Shown one piece after another: positions 37,703 to 46,288 of a DNA stretch of 64,000 bases. Made by a program: the position numbers and the translations under genes. Source of the stretch: Bradyrhizobium manausense (lineage in GTDB: Bacteria > Pseudomonadota > Alphaproteobacteria > Rhizobiales > Xanthobacteraceae); contig NZ_JAFCJI010000006.1 in assembly GCF_018131105.1 (NCBI RefSeq), positions 1-64,000 of the forward strand, written 5' to 3'. Positions within the stretch are counted from its first letter, which is position 1, and every line of letters starts with the position of its first letter. The notes under the pieces were generated by a model. The model was not told the DNA's origin. It saw nothing but the letters and a program-made list of their open reading frames with translations, and searched no databases.

Positions 37703-38632
37703 ATGCTGAAACAGCTTTTTGCGCCGCAACTCGTCATTCTGTATGTGCTCGCGGCCTCGACGCTTTACGTTCACTTTCGCGGCAAGCAGCGGCTGCGCTT
37801 CGCGCGGCAGCTCGGGGATCACTCGACCTATCTCGCACCCTACAACGTGCTGATGTATGCCGGCTCGGCCGTGCCGAACCGGCCGGTGATCTCGGTCGAG
37901 CAGTTTCCGGAGCTGAAGCCGCTGAGCGAGAACTGGGAGACCATCCGCGACGAGGCGGTACGCCTGTTCGACGAAGGTTTCATCCGCGCGGCAGCGAAGA
38001 ATAACGACTGGGGCTTCTACTCGTTCTTCAAGAGCGGCTGGAAGCGCTTTTACCTGAAATGGTACGACGATTTCCTGCCCTCGGCGAACACGCTGTGTCC
38101 GAAGACGGTGGAGCTGCTCAAGTCGATCCCGAGCGTGCACGGCGCGATGTTCGCGATGCTGCCGCCGGGCGGCAAGCTGGGGGCGCACCGCGATCCCTTC
38201 GCTGGCTCGCTGCGCTATCACCTCGGCCTGGTCACGCCGAACTCGAACAAGTGCCGGATCCTCGTCGACGGCGTCGAATGCGTCTGGCGCGACGGCGAGG
38301 CCTTCATGTTCGACGAGACCTTCATCCACAGTGCCGAGAATCAGACTGACGTCAACCGCATCATCCTGTTCTGCGACGTCGAGCGTCCCATGAAGTACGG
38401 CTTCATGACCGCGGTCAATCGCTGGGTCAGCCATCACATCGTCAAGGCATCGGCGACCCAGAACGTCGACGGCGAGCACGTCGGTGCGCTCAACAAGGTG
38501 TTCGGCAAGCTCTATGAGATCCATCTCGGCAGCCGCAAGGTCAAGGAGTGGAACCGCAACGTCTACTACACGCTGAAGTACTCGCTGACGGCGCTGATCC
38601 TTGGCCTCATCGTGTTTTCGGCGCTGCGCTAG
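37703..38632 (+). CDS. lpxO: Aspartyl/asparaginyl beta-hydroxylase-like dioxygenase, LpxO-like
   Basis: This 309-residue protein begins with a hydrophobic anchor (FAPQLVILYVLAASTLYV) and ends with another (LTALILGLIVFSALR). Between them is the Fe(II)/2-oxoglutarate dioxygenase domain: GAHRDPF near 170 supplies the first His and Asp, FDETFIHSAENQTDVNRIIL near 215-234 gives the second His and the oxoglutarate-binding Arg. LpxO 2-hydroxylates a secondary acyl chain of lipid A at the inner membrane. The membrane anchors and length support LpxO over a soluble hydroxylase. Start ATG follows TGGGGAA. It is not clustered with the main LPS genes, which begin ~5 kb further right. Confidence 0.78.
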   Translation: MLKQLFAPQLVILYVLAASTLYVHFRGKQRLRFARQLGDHSTYLAPYNVLMYAGSAVPNRPVISVEQFPELKPLSENWETIRDEAVRLFDEGFIRAAAKNNDWGFYSFFKSGWKRFYLKWYDDFLPSANTLCPKTVELLKSIPSVHGAMFAMLPPGGKLGAHRDPFAGSLRYHLGLVTPNSNKCRILVDGVECVWRDGEAFMFDETFIHSAENQTDVNRIILFCDVERPMKYGFMTAVNRWVSHHIVKASATQNVDGEHVGALNKVFGKLYEIHLGSRKVKEWNRNVYYTLKYSLTALILGLIVFSALR

Positions 38633-38686
38633 GTGCGAATGTGCAGGGTGGTTTAGCTTCGCTCATCCGCCCTGCGAGCACAGAGT

Positions 38687-38720
38687 CAAAAGCCCCGGAG
38701 TGATCTCCGGGGCTTGTTGT
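38687..38720. terminator. Bidirectional terminator between lpxO-like gene and mosA
   Basis: Stem AGCCCCGGAG/CTCCGGGGCT (38690-38699, 38704-38713) with loop TGAT. T-rich tracts follow in both directions, serving two convergent genes. Confidence 0.75.
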
Positions 38721-38739
38721 TTGTGAACTCGGCCGAGGG

Positions 38740-39567
38740 CTACGCTGGCTTGGCACCGGTCTTGATGATCGACCCGACATGCTGCCCGCGCAGCGCCGCG
38801 CTGATCCGGCCCGGAACCAGGCCGTTCACCACCTGCACACGCGCGAGATGCCGTGCGTTCGCCATCACCTCGAGCAGCGCGGGATCGAACGGCAGTGTGC
38901 CCTTCAGCTTCGCAAGGTCGGAGAAGCTGGTCTCCTTCAGCAGCTCCGCCTTCTTGCCATCGGCGCCGCTGGGATCGGTGGTGTAGACGCCATCGACGTC
39001 CTCAACGATCGTGAGGGCTGCAGCTCCGAGTGCATCGGCAAGCAGGAAGGCGCCGGTGTCGGCGCGATGCAGCGGGATGCGCGAGGTCGGGAATTCGTGA
39101 TGGTGGTAGGGCGGGAAGGCGCTGCCGACGACCGCGCGCGCGGCCTGGAGGTGGATCGCGAGCTGGCTCGCGATGGTGCCGTGCTCGATATAGGAGACGC
39201 CTTCCGGTGCCAGCAGGCTTGCGAGGATGTGGCCGTTCTGGCCTGCCTCGCTGGCAGCGAGCGGCGCCAGCGAGCCGACCGGCAGGCCGAGGTCGAGACC
39301 GACGCTGTAGAGATGGCGGGCGCGGATGCCGGCGCCGGTCAGGATCAGCAGCCGATGCTCGGGCAGCAGCGCGCGCAATTCATCGACGAGCGGGAGGATC
39401 GCTTCGTGGCCGCGATCCATGATGCGGCCGCCGATCTTGATCACTTGCAGCCAGGGCAGCAGCTTGATCGGGCGGTTGCCGGCAACGGGGCGGGTGAGGT
39501 CGCTGTCCAGGAGAGTCTGGCGTGCGAGCGGCGAGGCGACGTGCTTGATCTGGTTGGTGTCAGCCAT
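38740..39567 (-). CDS. mosA: Molybdenum storage protein subunit alpha
   Basis: This 275-residue protein of the amino acid/UMP kinase fold resembles, as I recall its sequence, Azotobacter vinelandii MosA (about 276 residues). Shared stretches include IKHVxSPLARQTL at the start, LLPWLQVxKIGGRxMDRG near 32, PLAASEAGQNGHILA near 105 and SAFPPYHHHEFP near 140. MoSto is a hetero-hexamer that stores over a hundred molybdenum atoms as polyoxomolybdate in an ATP-driven way; the His-rich HHHEF segment lies at the cluster-binding region. It follows mosB by 13 bases. Its presence suggests Mo buffering for nitrogenase or nitrate reductase. Confidence 0.92.
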   Translation of the reverse strand: MADTNQIKHVASPLARQTLLDSDLTRPVAGNRPIKLLPWLQVIKIGGRIMDRGHEAILPLVDELRALLPEHRLLILTGAGIRARHLYSVGLDLGLPVGSLAPLAASEAGQNGHILASLLAPEGVSYIEHGTIASQLAIHLQAARAVVGSAFPPYHHHEFPTSRIPLHRADTGAFLLADALGAAALTIVEDVDGVYTTDPSGADGKKAELLKETSFSDLAKLKGTLPFDPALLEVMANARHLARVQVVNGLVPGRISAALRGQHVGSIIKTGAKPA

Positions 39568-39580
39568 GACGGGATGCTCT

Positions 39581-40392
39581 TCAGCTCGCGGTGATGATGG
39601 TGCCGACATGCTCGCCCGCGAGCGCGCGGGTGAGATTGCCGGGGACGAGACCGTTGATGATCTGCACTTCGCGGACGTGACGCGCGGCGTTGAGCAGATC
39701 GAGCACCGGGAATTCCAGGATCGAGTCCTGCAAGCCCTTGGCCTTCATCTCCGCTACGGAGATTTTCGGGATGAAGGTTGCGTTCTTCGACGTCTTCGGG
39801 TTCGCGGTGTAGAGGCCGTTCTCATCCTTCACATAGATCATCGCCTTGCAGCCGAATTGCTCGGCGACGAGGAAGCAGCCGGCATCGGTGCGATAGGGCG
39901 GAATCACGCCTTCGGCCGCGGGCCGCATCCACAGGCTATAGGGCGGCATGCCGCTGAAGATCACTGCGCTCACCTCGGCGAGGAACAGCGGCACGGATGA
40001 AGCCCGGCGCTGCTGACTGCGGAGATGCCGTGCTTGGCCAGCAACTGACCCAGCATTGCGGCGTTCTGGTCGGCCACGGAGGCGCCGAGCTGCGACAGCA
40101 CGCCGGCCGGCAGGCGAAGGCCGGCGGCGATCGAATAGAGGTGCCGCGCGCGGGTGCCGGCGCCGGTCCCGATCAGCAGCTTGTTCGTCTTGCGGGCGGC
40201 GACGATTTCCTCGACCACCGGATAGACCGCGGCGCGGCCGCGATCGATCATGCTCTGGCCGCCGATCTTGATGACCGTCGCATCCGGCAGGATGCGGAAG
40301 TCCGAAGCTTTCTCCGCTGCGGCTACGAGCTGGGGGTCGGTGAGCGAGCGCTGCATCAGCAGCCCTTCGAGCTCCGTGATCGTGTTCGACAT
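39581..40392 (-). pseudogene. mosB: Molybdenum storage protein subunit beta, single-base frameshift
   Basis: The N-terminal frame starts at 40392 (Met-Ser-Asn-Thr) and runs TELEGLLMQRSLTDPQ, ATVIKIGGQSMIDRGRAAVY, then SVADQNAAMLGQLLAKHG, close to A. vinelandii MosB. At about 40000 the frame shifts: after SSAGL the homology continues in another frame as SVPLFLAEVSAVIFSGMPPY through to AGEHVGTIITAS at 39581. Adding one base (an A in the plus-strand AA at 40000-40001) restores 270 residues, the A. vinelandii MosB length as I recall it. Without the fix the product stops ten codons later at about 140 residues. It may be a real mutation or a sequencing error. mosA downstream looks intact. Confidence 0.85.
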
Positions 40393-40430
40393 CCGAGACA
40401 TCCTCTCGTTTTTTGACGCAGTCTCTGCGG

Positions 40431-40461
40431 CGGACCGAATCTTGCTGCACGCGTCGGTCCG
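40431..40461. promoter_or_regulatory. Inverted repeat in the mosB leader/promoter region
   Basis: CGGACCGA (40431-40438) and TCGGTCCG (40454-40461) are perfect complements separated by 15 bases, 39 bases upstream of the mosB start and between mosB and a divergent gene. It could be an operator or a leader hairpin. It does not match the ModE or Moco-riboswitch consensus as I know them. Confidence 0.4.
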
Positions 40462-40507
40462 TGGCAACAAGCTCGCAGCGATTTAGCCGCCAAACATGGA
40501 GCAGGCA

Positions 40508-40966
40508 ATGGCCCCGTTGCCCCTTGCAAACACCGAGATCGTGCAATTCTTCCGCCAGTGGCTGGAGACCTTCTCGGGCTACGTCCGCGAGGTCGATTAC
40601 GCCTCGGCGCGGCCGCTGTTTCATCCTGATGTGCTCGCCTTCGGCACACACAACGACGTCATCCCCGGCCTCGACCAATGGGTCACCACCCAATGGGACA
40701 ACGTCTGGCCCCGGACGGCCGACTTTCGCTTCGTGCTCGACCAGACCTCGGTTCTGGCATCGCCCGACGGCGCGATGGCAACCGTGATCGCGCCGTGGAC
40801 GAGCACGGGCTATCATCCCGATGGCAACACGTTTCCGCGCCCGGGCCGCGCGACCATGATCTTTTCGAGAAGTGCCGACGGCTGGCTGTGTGTGCACTCA
40901 CACATGTCGCTCAACCGCGGTGTGCCGCAGACAAGTCACGCCAATCGGCCGGTGAAGGCCAGGTAG
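40508..40966 (+). CDS. SnoaL/NTF2-like domain protein (nuclear transport factor 2 fold)
   Basis: This protein is about 152 residues. ATG 40508 has GGAG six bases before it and is preferred over ATG 40496. The pattern FFRQWLETFSGYVREVDYAS, with LFHPDVLAFGTH and RATMIFSRSADGWLCVHSHMS later, matches DUF4440/SnoaL-like cone-shaped folds that bind or isomerise small molecules. It is divergent from mosB; whether it shares regulation is unknown. No catalytic assignment can be made. Confidence 0.72.
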   Translation: MAPLPLANTEIVQFFRQWLETFSGYVREVDYASARPLFHPDVLAFGTHNDVIPGLDQWVTTQWDNVWPRTADFRFVLDQTSVLASPDGAMATVIAPWTSTGYHPDGNTFPRPGRATMIFSRSADGWLCVHSHMSLNRGVPQTSHANRPVKAR

Positions 40967-41069
40967 GAACTCCTACGATAGTTCAAGGTGTCCGCAGGAA
41001 CCCTCGGACGCGCAGGATTGTTTGTGCTCAAACGACCATCAGGGGGGCGCGTCAGAAGGAGACGCTCCC

Positions 41070-42413
41070 ATGACAACGCTCGGCCTCGACGCCGCTCAAC
41101 TGACCCCGTCCGAGCATCAGCTCCAGCTTCGCCGCGCCATCATCGCCTCCACGATCGGAACGGCGATCGAATGGTATGATTTTTTCCTCTACAGCACGGT
41201 GACGGGCCTGGTCTTCGCAAAGCTGTTCTTCCCGCATTCCGATCCGTGGGTCGGTACGCTCGAGGCCTTCGCCATCTATGCGGTCGGCTTCATCGCGCGT
41301 CCGATCGGCGCCGCGATCTTCGGACATTACGGCGATCGCATCGGCCGCAAATCGACGCTGATCGCGACGTTGCTGTTAATGGGACTGGCGACTGCGGCGG
41401 TGGCCGCGGTGCCGACCTATTCGAGCATCGGCATTTGGGGCGCGGTGATCCTGACCGTGCTCCGCTTCATCCAGGGCGTTGGCGTCGGCGGCGAATGGGG
41501 CGGCTCGGTCCTGATGTCGATGGAATGGGCGCGCAATGACCGCTCGCGCGGATTCATCGCGTCCTGGCCGCAATTCGGCGTGCCTTGTGGTCTGTTCCTT
41601 GCCAACCTCGCCGTCTTGGCCTTCAGCCAGATGGCCGGTGGCGACCGCTTCCTCGCCTGGGGCTGGCGCATCCCGTTTGCGCTGAGCCTCATCCTGGTCG
41701 GCGTTGGCCTTTACATCCGGCTCGGCATCCTCGAAACGCCGGTCTTCTCCAAACTGCTGGCGGAGCGTCGGCTCGATCGCACGCCGATGCTGACGGTGAT
41801 CAAGGAGCATCCGAAGGAGATCCTGCTCTCGGCCTTCGCACGCATGGCCGAGCAGGCCCCATTCTACATCTTCACCGCGTTTGTCTTTTCCTATGGCATC
41901 GGCACGCTGCACTTCTCGCGCGATTTCCTGCTGACGGCGGTGTTGGCGGCCTCGGTGCTGTCGTTCGTGACGATTCCGGTTTGTGGTCATCTCTCCGACC
42001 AGATCGGCCGCAAGAACATGTACATGCTTGGTGCGCTTCTCACCGGCATCTTCGGCTTCGTCTATTACGCGATGCTCGGCACCGGATCGGAGGTGGTCGT
42101 CTTCCTCGCGATCGTCCTGTCGCTGATTCCGCACGACATGATGTATGGGCCACAAGCCGCATTGATTGCCGAGAGCTTTACCGGACGCCTACGCTACAGC
42201 GGTGCTTCGCTGGGCTATCAGTTTGCGTCCGTGATCGCCGGTGGTCCCGCGCCGTTGATTGCGGCCTGGCTGTTCGGCACGTTCCACTCAGCGACGGCGA
42301 TCGCGGGCTATATCGCGGCATGTTCGATCATCAGTCTGGTCGCCACCGCGCTGATGACCGACTACACCGGCAAGGACATCAACGCTGTGGATGCGCACGC
42401 CTCGCGGGCGTGA
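41070..42413 (+). CDS. MFS transporter, metabolite:H+ symporter (MHS) type
   Basis: About 447 residues from ATG 41070, after GAAGGAGA. MHS hallmarks are TIGTAIEWYDFFLYST at helix 1, GHYGDRIGRKSTL in the first cytoplasmic loop and GVGVGGEWGGSVL at helix 4-5, with twelve helices overall. Relatives (ShiA, KgtP, ProP, PcaT) import dicarboxylates, shikimate, aromatic acids or osmolytes. The convergent FAH-family hydrolase hints at an aromatic acid, but they are not cotranscribed. Confidence 0.9.
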   Translation: MTTLGLDAAQLTPSEHQLQLRRAIIASTIGTAIEWYDFFLYSTVTGLVFAKLFFPHSDPWVGTLEAFAIYAVGFIARPIGAAIFGHYGDRIGRKSTLIATLLLMGLATAAVAAVPTYSSIGIWGAVILTVLRFIQGVGVGGEWGGSVLMSMEWARNDRSRGFIASWPQFGVPCGLFLANLAVLAFSQMAGGDRFLAWGWRIPFALSLILVGVGLYIRLGILETPVFSKLLAERRLDRTPMLTVIKEHPKEILLSAFARMAEQAPFYIFTAFVFSYGIGTLHFSRDFLLTAVLAASVLSFVTIPVCGHLSDQIGRKNMYMLGALLTGIFGFVYYAMLGTGSEVVVFLAIVLSLIPHDMMYGPQAALIAESFTGRLRYSGASLGYQFASVIAGGPAPLIAAWLFGTFHSATAIAGYIAACSIISLVATALMTDYTGKDINAVDAHASRA

Positions 42414-42433
42414 GATCGAGCGGGTCTTCGCAA

Positions 42434-42467
42434 CAAAAAAAGCCCCGGACGTTACGTCCGGGGCCTT
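42434..42467 (-). terminator. Rho-independent terminator of the FAH gene
   Basis: An 11-bp stem GCCCCGGACGT/ACGTCCGGGGC (42442-42452, 42454-42464) is followed on the minus strand by a run of Ts. It begins 23 bases after the FAH stop and also backs the convergent MFS gene. Confidence 0.88.
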
Positions 42468-42489
42468 GATGTTCGGGATGCCGAGCCGG

Positions 42490-43191
42490 CTATTCCGGCT
42501 TGCCGATAGAGACCTTTAGCGTGCCGATGCCGTCGACGCCGCATTCGAGCTTGTCGCCGGGCTGGAGCTGCGACACGCCGGCCGGGGTGCCGGTCATGAT
42601 GATGTCGCCGGCGGCGAGCTTCACCTGCTGGGAGAGCTGCCAGATCGTCTCGGGCACGTTCCAGATCATCTGCTCGAGGTCGCCCGTCTGGGCTTCCTTG
42701 CCATTGACCGTGAGCCAGATCTTGCCTTTGGAGGGATGGCCGATCTTCGAGGCGGGCTGGATTGCGGAGGCAGGGGCCGAACCGTCGAACGACTTGCCGA
42801 TCTCCCACGGACGCTCCTTCTTGCGCGAAGCGATCTGGAGGTCGCGGCGGGTGAGGTCGATGCCGACGGCATAGCCGTAGACATGGTCGAGCGCCTTCTC
42901 GGCGGGAATGTTGAGGCCGCCGCTCTTCAACGCGACGATCAACTCGACCTCGTGATGCAGATCCTTGGTCAGCGGCGGATAGGGAATGGTGGCGCCATCG
43001 GGCACCAGCATGTCGGCGTGCTTGGCGAAGAAGAACGGCGGCGCGCGCTCGTCATTGCCCATCTCCCGGATATGCTCGAGATAGTTGCGGCCGACGCACC
43101 AGATGCGCCGCACCGGATAGCGGCCGGTCTCGCCGACGACGGGGAGCGAAGCCTGGGGCGGAAGGGGGATGACGTAGGAGGCGGCGTTCAT
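42490..43191 (-). CDS. Fumarylacetoacetate hydrolase family protein
   Basis: This 233-residue protein has the FAH C-terminal catalytic fold: CVGRNYLEHIREMGND near 32, FFAKHADMLV near 53, HHEVELIVALKSGG near 80 with the metal-binding Glu residues, and YGYAVGIDLTRRDLQ near 105 with Asp. Length fits fumarylpyruvate hydrolase (NagK) or YcgM-type acylpyruvases, which hydrolyse C-C bonds at the end of gentisate or homogentisate-like routes or hydrolyse oxaloacetate-type compounds. No ring-cleavage gene is adjacent. Confidence 0.88.
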   Translation of the reverse strand: MNAASYVIPLPPQASLPVVGETGRYPVRRIWCVGRNYLEHIREMGNDERAPPFFFAKHADMLVPDGATIPYPPLTKDLHHEVELIVALKSGGLNIPAEKALDHVYGYAVGIDLTRRDLQIASRKKERPWEIGKSFDGSAPASAIQPASKIGHPSKGKIWLTVNGKEAQTGDLEQMIWNVPETIWQLSQQVKLAAGDIIMTGTPAGVSQLQPGDKLECGVDGIGTLKVSIGKPE

Positions 43192-43227
43192 GAAGCGGTC
43201 TCGCTGCTCTTGGGTTGATACGGAACT

Positions 43228-45030
43228 CTATGCGGTTGCGCTGATCGGCGCCAGAGCGCCGGTGTCGTAATGTTGCAGGCGGAAGAAGGAAGCGTAACGG
43301 CCGCCGCGGCGCAGCAGCTCGTCATGACGGCCCTGCTCGACGATCTCGCCGCCCTCGACCACCAGGATGCTGTCTGCGTGCATGATGGTGTGCAGGCGAT
43401 GCGCGATCACGATGGTGGTGCGGTTCTGGCAGAGATGCTCGATCGCCTCCTGCACCTGCCGCTCGGACTCGGAATCCAGCGCGGCGGTGGCTTCATCCAG
43501 CAGGATGACCGGCGCGTTCTTGATCAGCGCGCGCGCGACCGCGATGCGCTGGCGCTGGCCGCCGGAAAGCTGCGTGCCGTGCTCGCCGACGGGCGTGTCG
43601 TAACCAAGCGGGAAGCTCATGATGAAATCATGCGCGCAGGCCGCTTTCGCCGCCTCGATGATCTCGTTCTCGCTCGCAGCCGGCTTGCCGAAGGCGATGT
43701 TGTTGCGGATGGTGTCGCGGAACAGATAGACGTCCTGGCCGACATAGGCGGTCTGCGCGCGCAGCGACTTGCGCGAGATGGCGCCGATCGACTGGCCGTC
43801 GATCACGATGTCGCCTTGCGTCACCTCGTAGAAGCGCAGCAGCAGCGCCAGCACGGTCGACTTGCCGCCGCCGGACGGCCCGACCAGCGCGGTGACCTTG
43901 CCGGGCTCGGCCGTGAAGCTCATGCGGTTGAGCACGGTCTCATTGGCGCGATAGGAGAAGCTGACGTCGCGCAGTTCGATCCGTGCGTCGGACAATTTCA
44001 GCGCCGGCTTGTCGTCGTCGGAATGCTCGCTAGCCGGACTGTCGACGACCTCGAGCAGCATGCGTGCGCCGACGAGCTGGCTGTTGAGATCGATGTTGAG
44101 CCGCGCCAGCCGCTTGGCCGGTTCGGTCGCCATCAGGAACGCGGTCATGAAGGAGAAGAACGCGCCGGGCGTGGCGTTGAGCGCGACCACCGCATAGCCG
44201 CCGTACATCAGGCAGCCGGCGACTGCGAAGCCGCCGAGCATTTCCATCAACGGGTTGGAACGGTTGGCGACGCGGGCCATCTTGTTGGCGTTGCGCTCGA
44301 CGATGGCGATGTTCTCGTCGATGCGGTCCTGCATGGCGTCTTCGAGCGTGAATGCCTTCACGGTGCGGATGCCTTGCAGCGATTCCTGCATCGTCTCCAG
44401 GATGTCTGCCGTGCCGGTGAACTGGTTGTAGGCGAGACCCTTGATGCGCTTGACCAGCTTGCGCAGCACCAGCATGGCCGGCGGTACCGCGACGAGGCCG
44501 ATCAGCGACATCAGCGGATCCTGCCACACCATCACGCCGATCATGGCGAGCAGCATCATGAGGTCGCGCCCGACGGCGTTGACCAGCATGTTGAGGACGT
44601 CGGTGATGGATTTGGCGCCGGCGGTCAGCCGCGCCAAAAACTCGGACGAATGCCGCTCGGAGAAAAAGCCGACGCTCTCGCGCATCAGTTTTGCGAACAG
44701 CTGGCGCTGGTTGGTCGCAAGGATGGCGTTGCTGATCTTGGTCAGGATCACCATGTGGCCGTAGGTCGCCACGCCCTTGATGAAGAGCAGAATCACCGTG
44801 ATGCCGGAGAACATCGCGATGCCCGGGATGTTCTTGTCGACATAGGCCTGGTTGATGACCTGGCCGAGCACGTAGGTGGCGCCTGCGGTTGAGCCTGCAG
44901 CGGCCGCCATCAGCGCGAAGGCAACGAGGTAGCGCCGCCAGTAGACGACGCCCTGTTCCAGGACCAGGCGGCGAATGAGGACCATTGCCGCATAGGGATC
45001 GTCGGTGATTTTCTTTGGAAACTGGGCCAT
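43228..45030 (-). CDS. ABC exporter, fused membrane and ATPase domains (MsbA-like)
   Basis: About 600 residues from ATG 45030 (Met-Ala-Gln-Phe-Pro); the extra upstream reading has no membrane or ribosome-site support. Six transmembrane helices span about 20-300, then an ATPase with GPSGGGKST near 405, LSGGQRQRIAVARA near 505 and VILLDEATAALD near 524. It resembles MsbA/NdvA-type half transporters that move lipid A-core, glucans or lipids across the inner membrane. Location at the edge of the LPS region supports lipid export, but a multidrug exporter cannot be excluded. Confidence 0.82.
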   Translation of the reverse strand: MAQFPKKITDDPYAAMVLIRRLVLEQGVVYWRRYLVAFALMAAAAGSTAGATYVLGQVINQAYVDKNIPGIAMFSGITVILLFIKGVATYGHMVILTKISNAILATNQRQLFAKLMRESVGFFSERHSSEFLARLTAGAKSITDVLNMLVNAVGRDLMMLLAMIGVMVWQDPLMSLIGLVAVPPAMLVLRKLVKRIKGLAYNQFTGTADILETMQESLQGIRTVKAFTLEDAMQDRIDENIAIVERNANKMARVANRSNPLMEMLGGFAVAGCLMYGGYAVVALNATPGAFFSFMTAFLMATEPAKRLARLNIDLNSQLVGARMLLEVVDSPASEHSDDDKPALKLSDARIELRDVSFSYRANETVLNRMSFTAEPGKVTALVGPSGGGKSTVLALLLRFYEVTQGDIVIDGQSIGAISRKSLRAQTAYVGQDVYLFRDTIRNNIAFGKPAASENEIIEAAKAACAHDFIMSFPLGYDTPVGEHGTQLSGGQRQRIAVARALIKNAPVILLDEATAALDSESERQVQEAIEHLCQNRTTIVIAHRLHTIMHADSILVVEGGEIVEQGRHDELLRRGGRYASFFRLQHYDTGALAPISATA

Positions 45031-45148
45031 CCGTAGTCCATTGACGGCACAGGGAAAAGCCTGCCCGCGCGTCAGGGATCGAAGGGCCTCTGTGCCCGCT
45101 AAAGCGAGGCTTTTCAAGCCCAATTAAGGGCTTGCGTCCGGATGGAAT

Positions 45149-46162
45149 CTAGGCCGAGGCGGCGTGGCGAAGCTCGCCGTGGCGCTCGCGGAACAGCTTG
45201 TCCTCCCAGGCCAGCGCGTGCGCCGCGATGGTCTCGAGGTCCTCGTATTGCGGCTTCCAGTCGAGCAGGCCGCGGATGCGGCTGGTGTCGGCGACCATGG
45301 TCATGATGTCGCCGGGCCGTCGCGGGGCGTACTGCACGGCGAAGCTGCGGCCGGAGACCCGGCGCACGGCATCGATGGTTTCCAGCACCGAATAGCCGCG
45401 GCCATAGCCGCAATTCAGCGTCGTCGAGGCGCCGCCATTGCGGAGGTAAGCGAGGGCCGAGCGATGCGCCTGCGAGAGATCCGTGACGTGGATGAAGTCG
45501 CGGATGCAGCTGCCGTCCTGGGTCGGGTAATCAGTGCCGAACACGTCGATCTTGGCACGTTGGCCGGTCGCTGCTTCCACCGCGATCTTGAGCAGATGCG
45601 TGGCGCCAACGGTGGCGAGGCCGATGCGCGCCTGCGGGTCTGCACCGGCGACGTTGAAATAGCGGAGCGTCACGTACTGCATGCCATAGGCGGCGGCGAC
45701 GTCGTGCAGCATGATCTCGGTCATCAGCTTCGACGAGCCGTAAGGCGACAGCGGCCGCGTCGGCGCGTGCTCGGGCACCGGCACCTGGTCCGGATTGCCG
45801 TAGACGGCGGCGGTCGAGGAGAAGATGAAGCGGCTGATGCCGCGCTTCACGGCGACGTTGAGCAGGTTGCGGGCGGTCGTGAAATTATTGCGATAATAGC
45901 CGAGCGGATCGCGCATCGAATCCGGCACGACGACGGAGCCGGCAAAATGGATGATGCTTTCGATGTTGTGCTGGGCGATCACGCCTTCGAGCAGGTTCTC
46001 GTCGCCGGCGTCGCCAATGAACAGCGGCACGCCCTCGGGCAGATAAGCCGAGAAACCAGTGGAGAGATCGTCGATCACGACGACGTCCTCGCCGGCTTCC
46101 GCCAGCGCCAGAACCGTGTGACTTCCGATATAGCCGGCGCCGCCGGTGACTAGCACAGTCAT
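45149..46162 (-). CDS. galE: UDP-glucose 4-epimerase GalE
   Basis: This 337-residue extended SDR interconverts UDP-glucose and UDP-galactose for surface polysaccharides. NAD-binding GGAGYIGSHTVLAL near 7, FSSTAAVYGNPD near 120 and YGSSKLMTEIML near 145, containing catalytic YxxxK, are visible, as are GRGYSVLET and YAPRRPGDI in the C-terminal substrate domain. Length is standard. A 126-bp gap separates it from the divergent glycosyltransferase. Confidence 0.95.
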   Translation of the reverse strand: MTVLVTGGAGYIGSHTVLALAEAGEDVVVIDDLSTGFSAYLPEGVPLFIGDAGDENLLEGVIAQHNIESIIHFAGSVVVPDSMRDPLGYYRNNFTTARNLLNVAVKRGISRFIFSSTAAVYGNPDQVPVPEHAPTRPLSPYGSSKLMTEIMLHDVAAAYGMQYVTLRYFNVAGADPQARIGLATVGATHLLKIAVEAATGQRAKIDVFGTDYPTQDGSCIRDFIHVTDLSQAHRSALAYLRNGGASTTLNCGYGRGYSVLETIDAVRRVSGRSFAVQYAPRRPGDIMTMVADTSRIRGLLDWKPQYEDLETIAAHALAWEDKLFRERHGELRHAASA

Positions 46163-46288
46163 GATCTCACCCGTCTTCGATCAACGCACCAAGCTAACGT
46201 TTGCGTGGTGAAGAGGGGGTATCGGCGCGGCTGAACTGGTCACTATGCTTAATGTTGCGTATAGGGGGTTTTCGAAACGGAGCATGAC

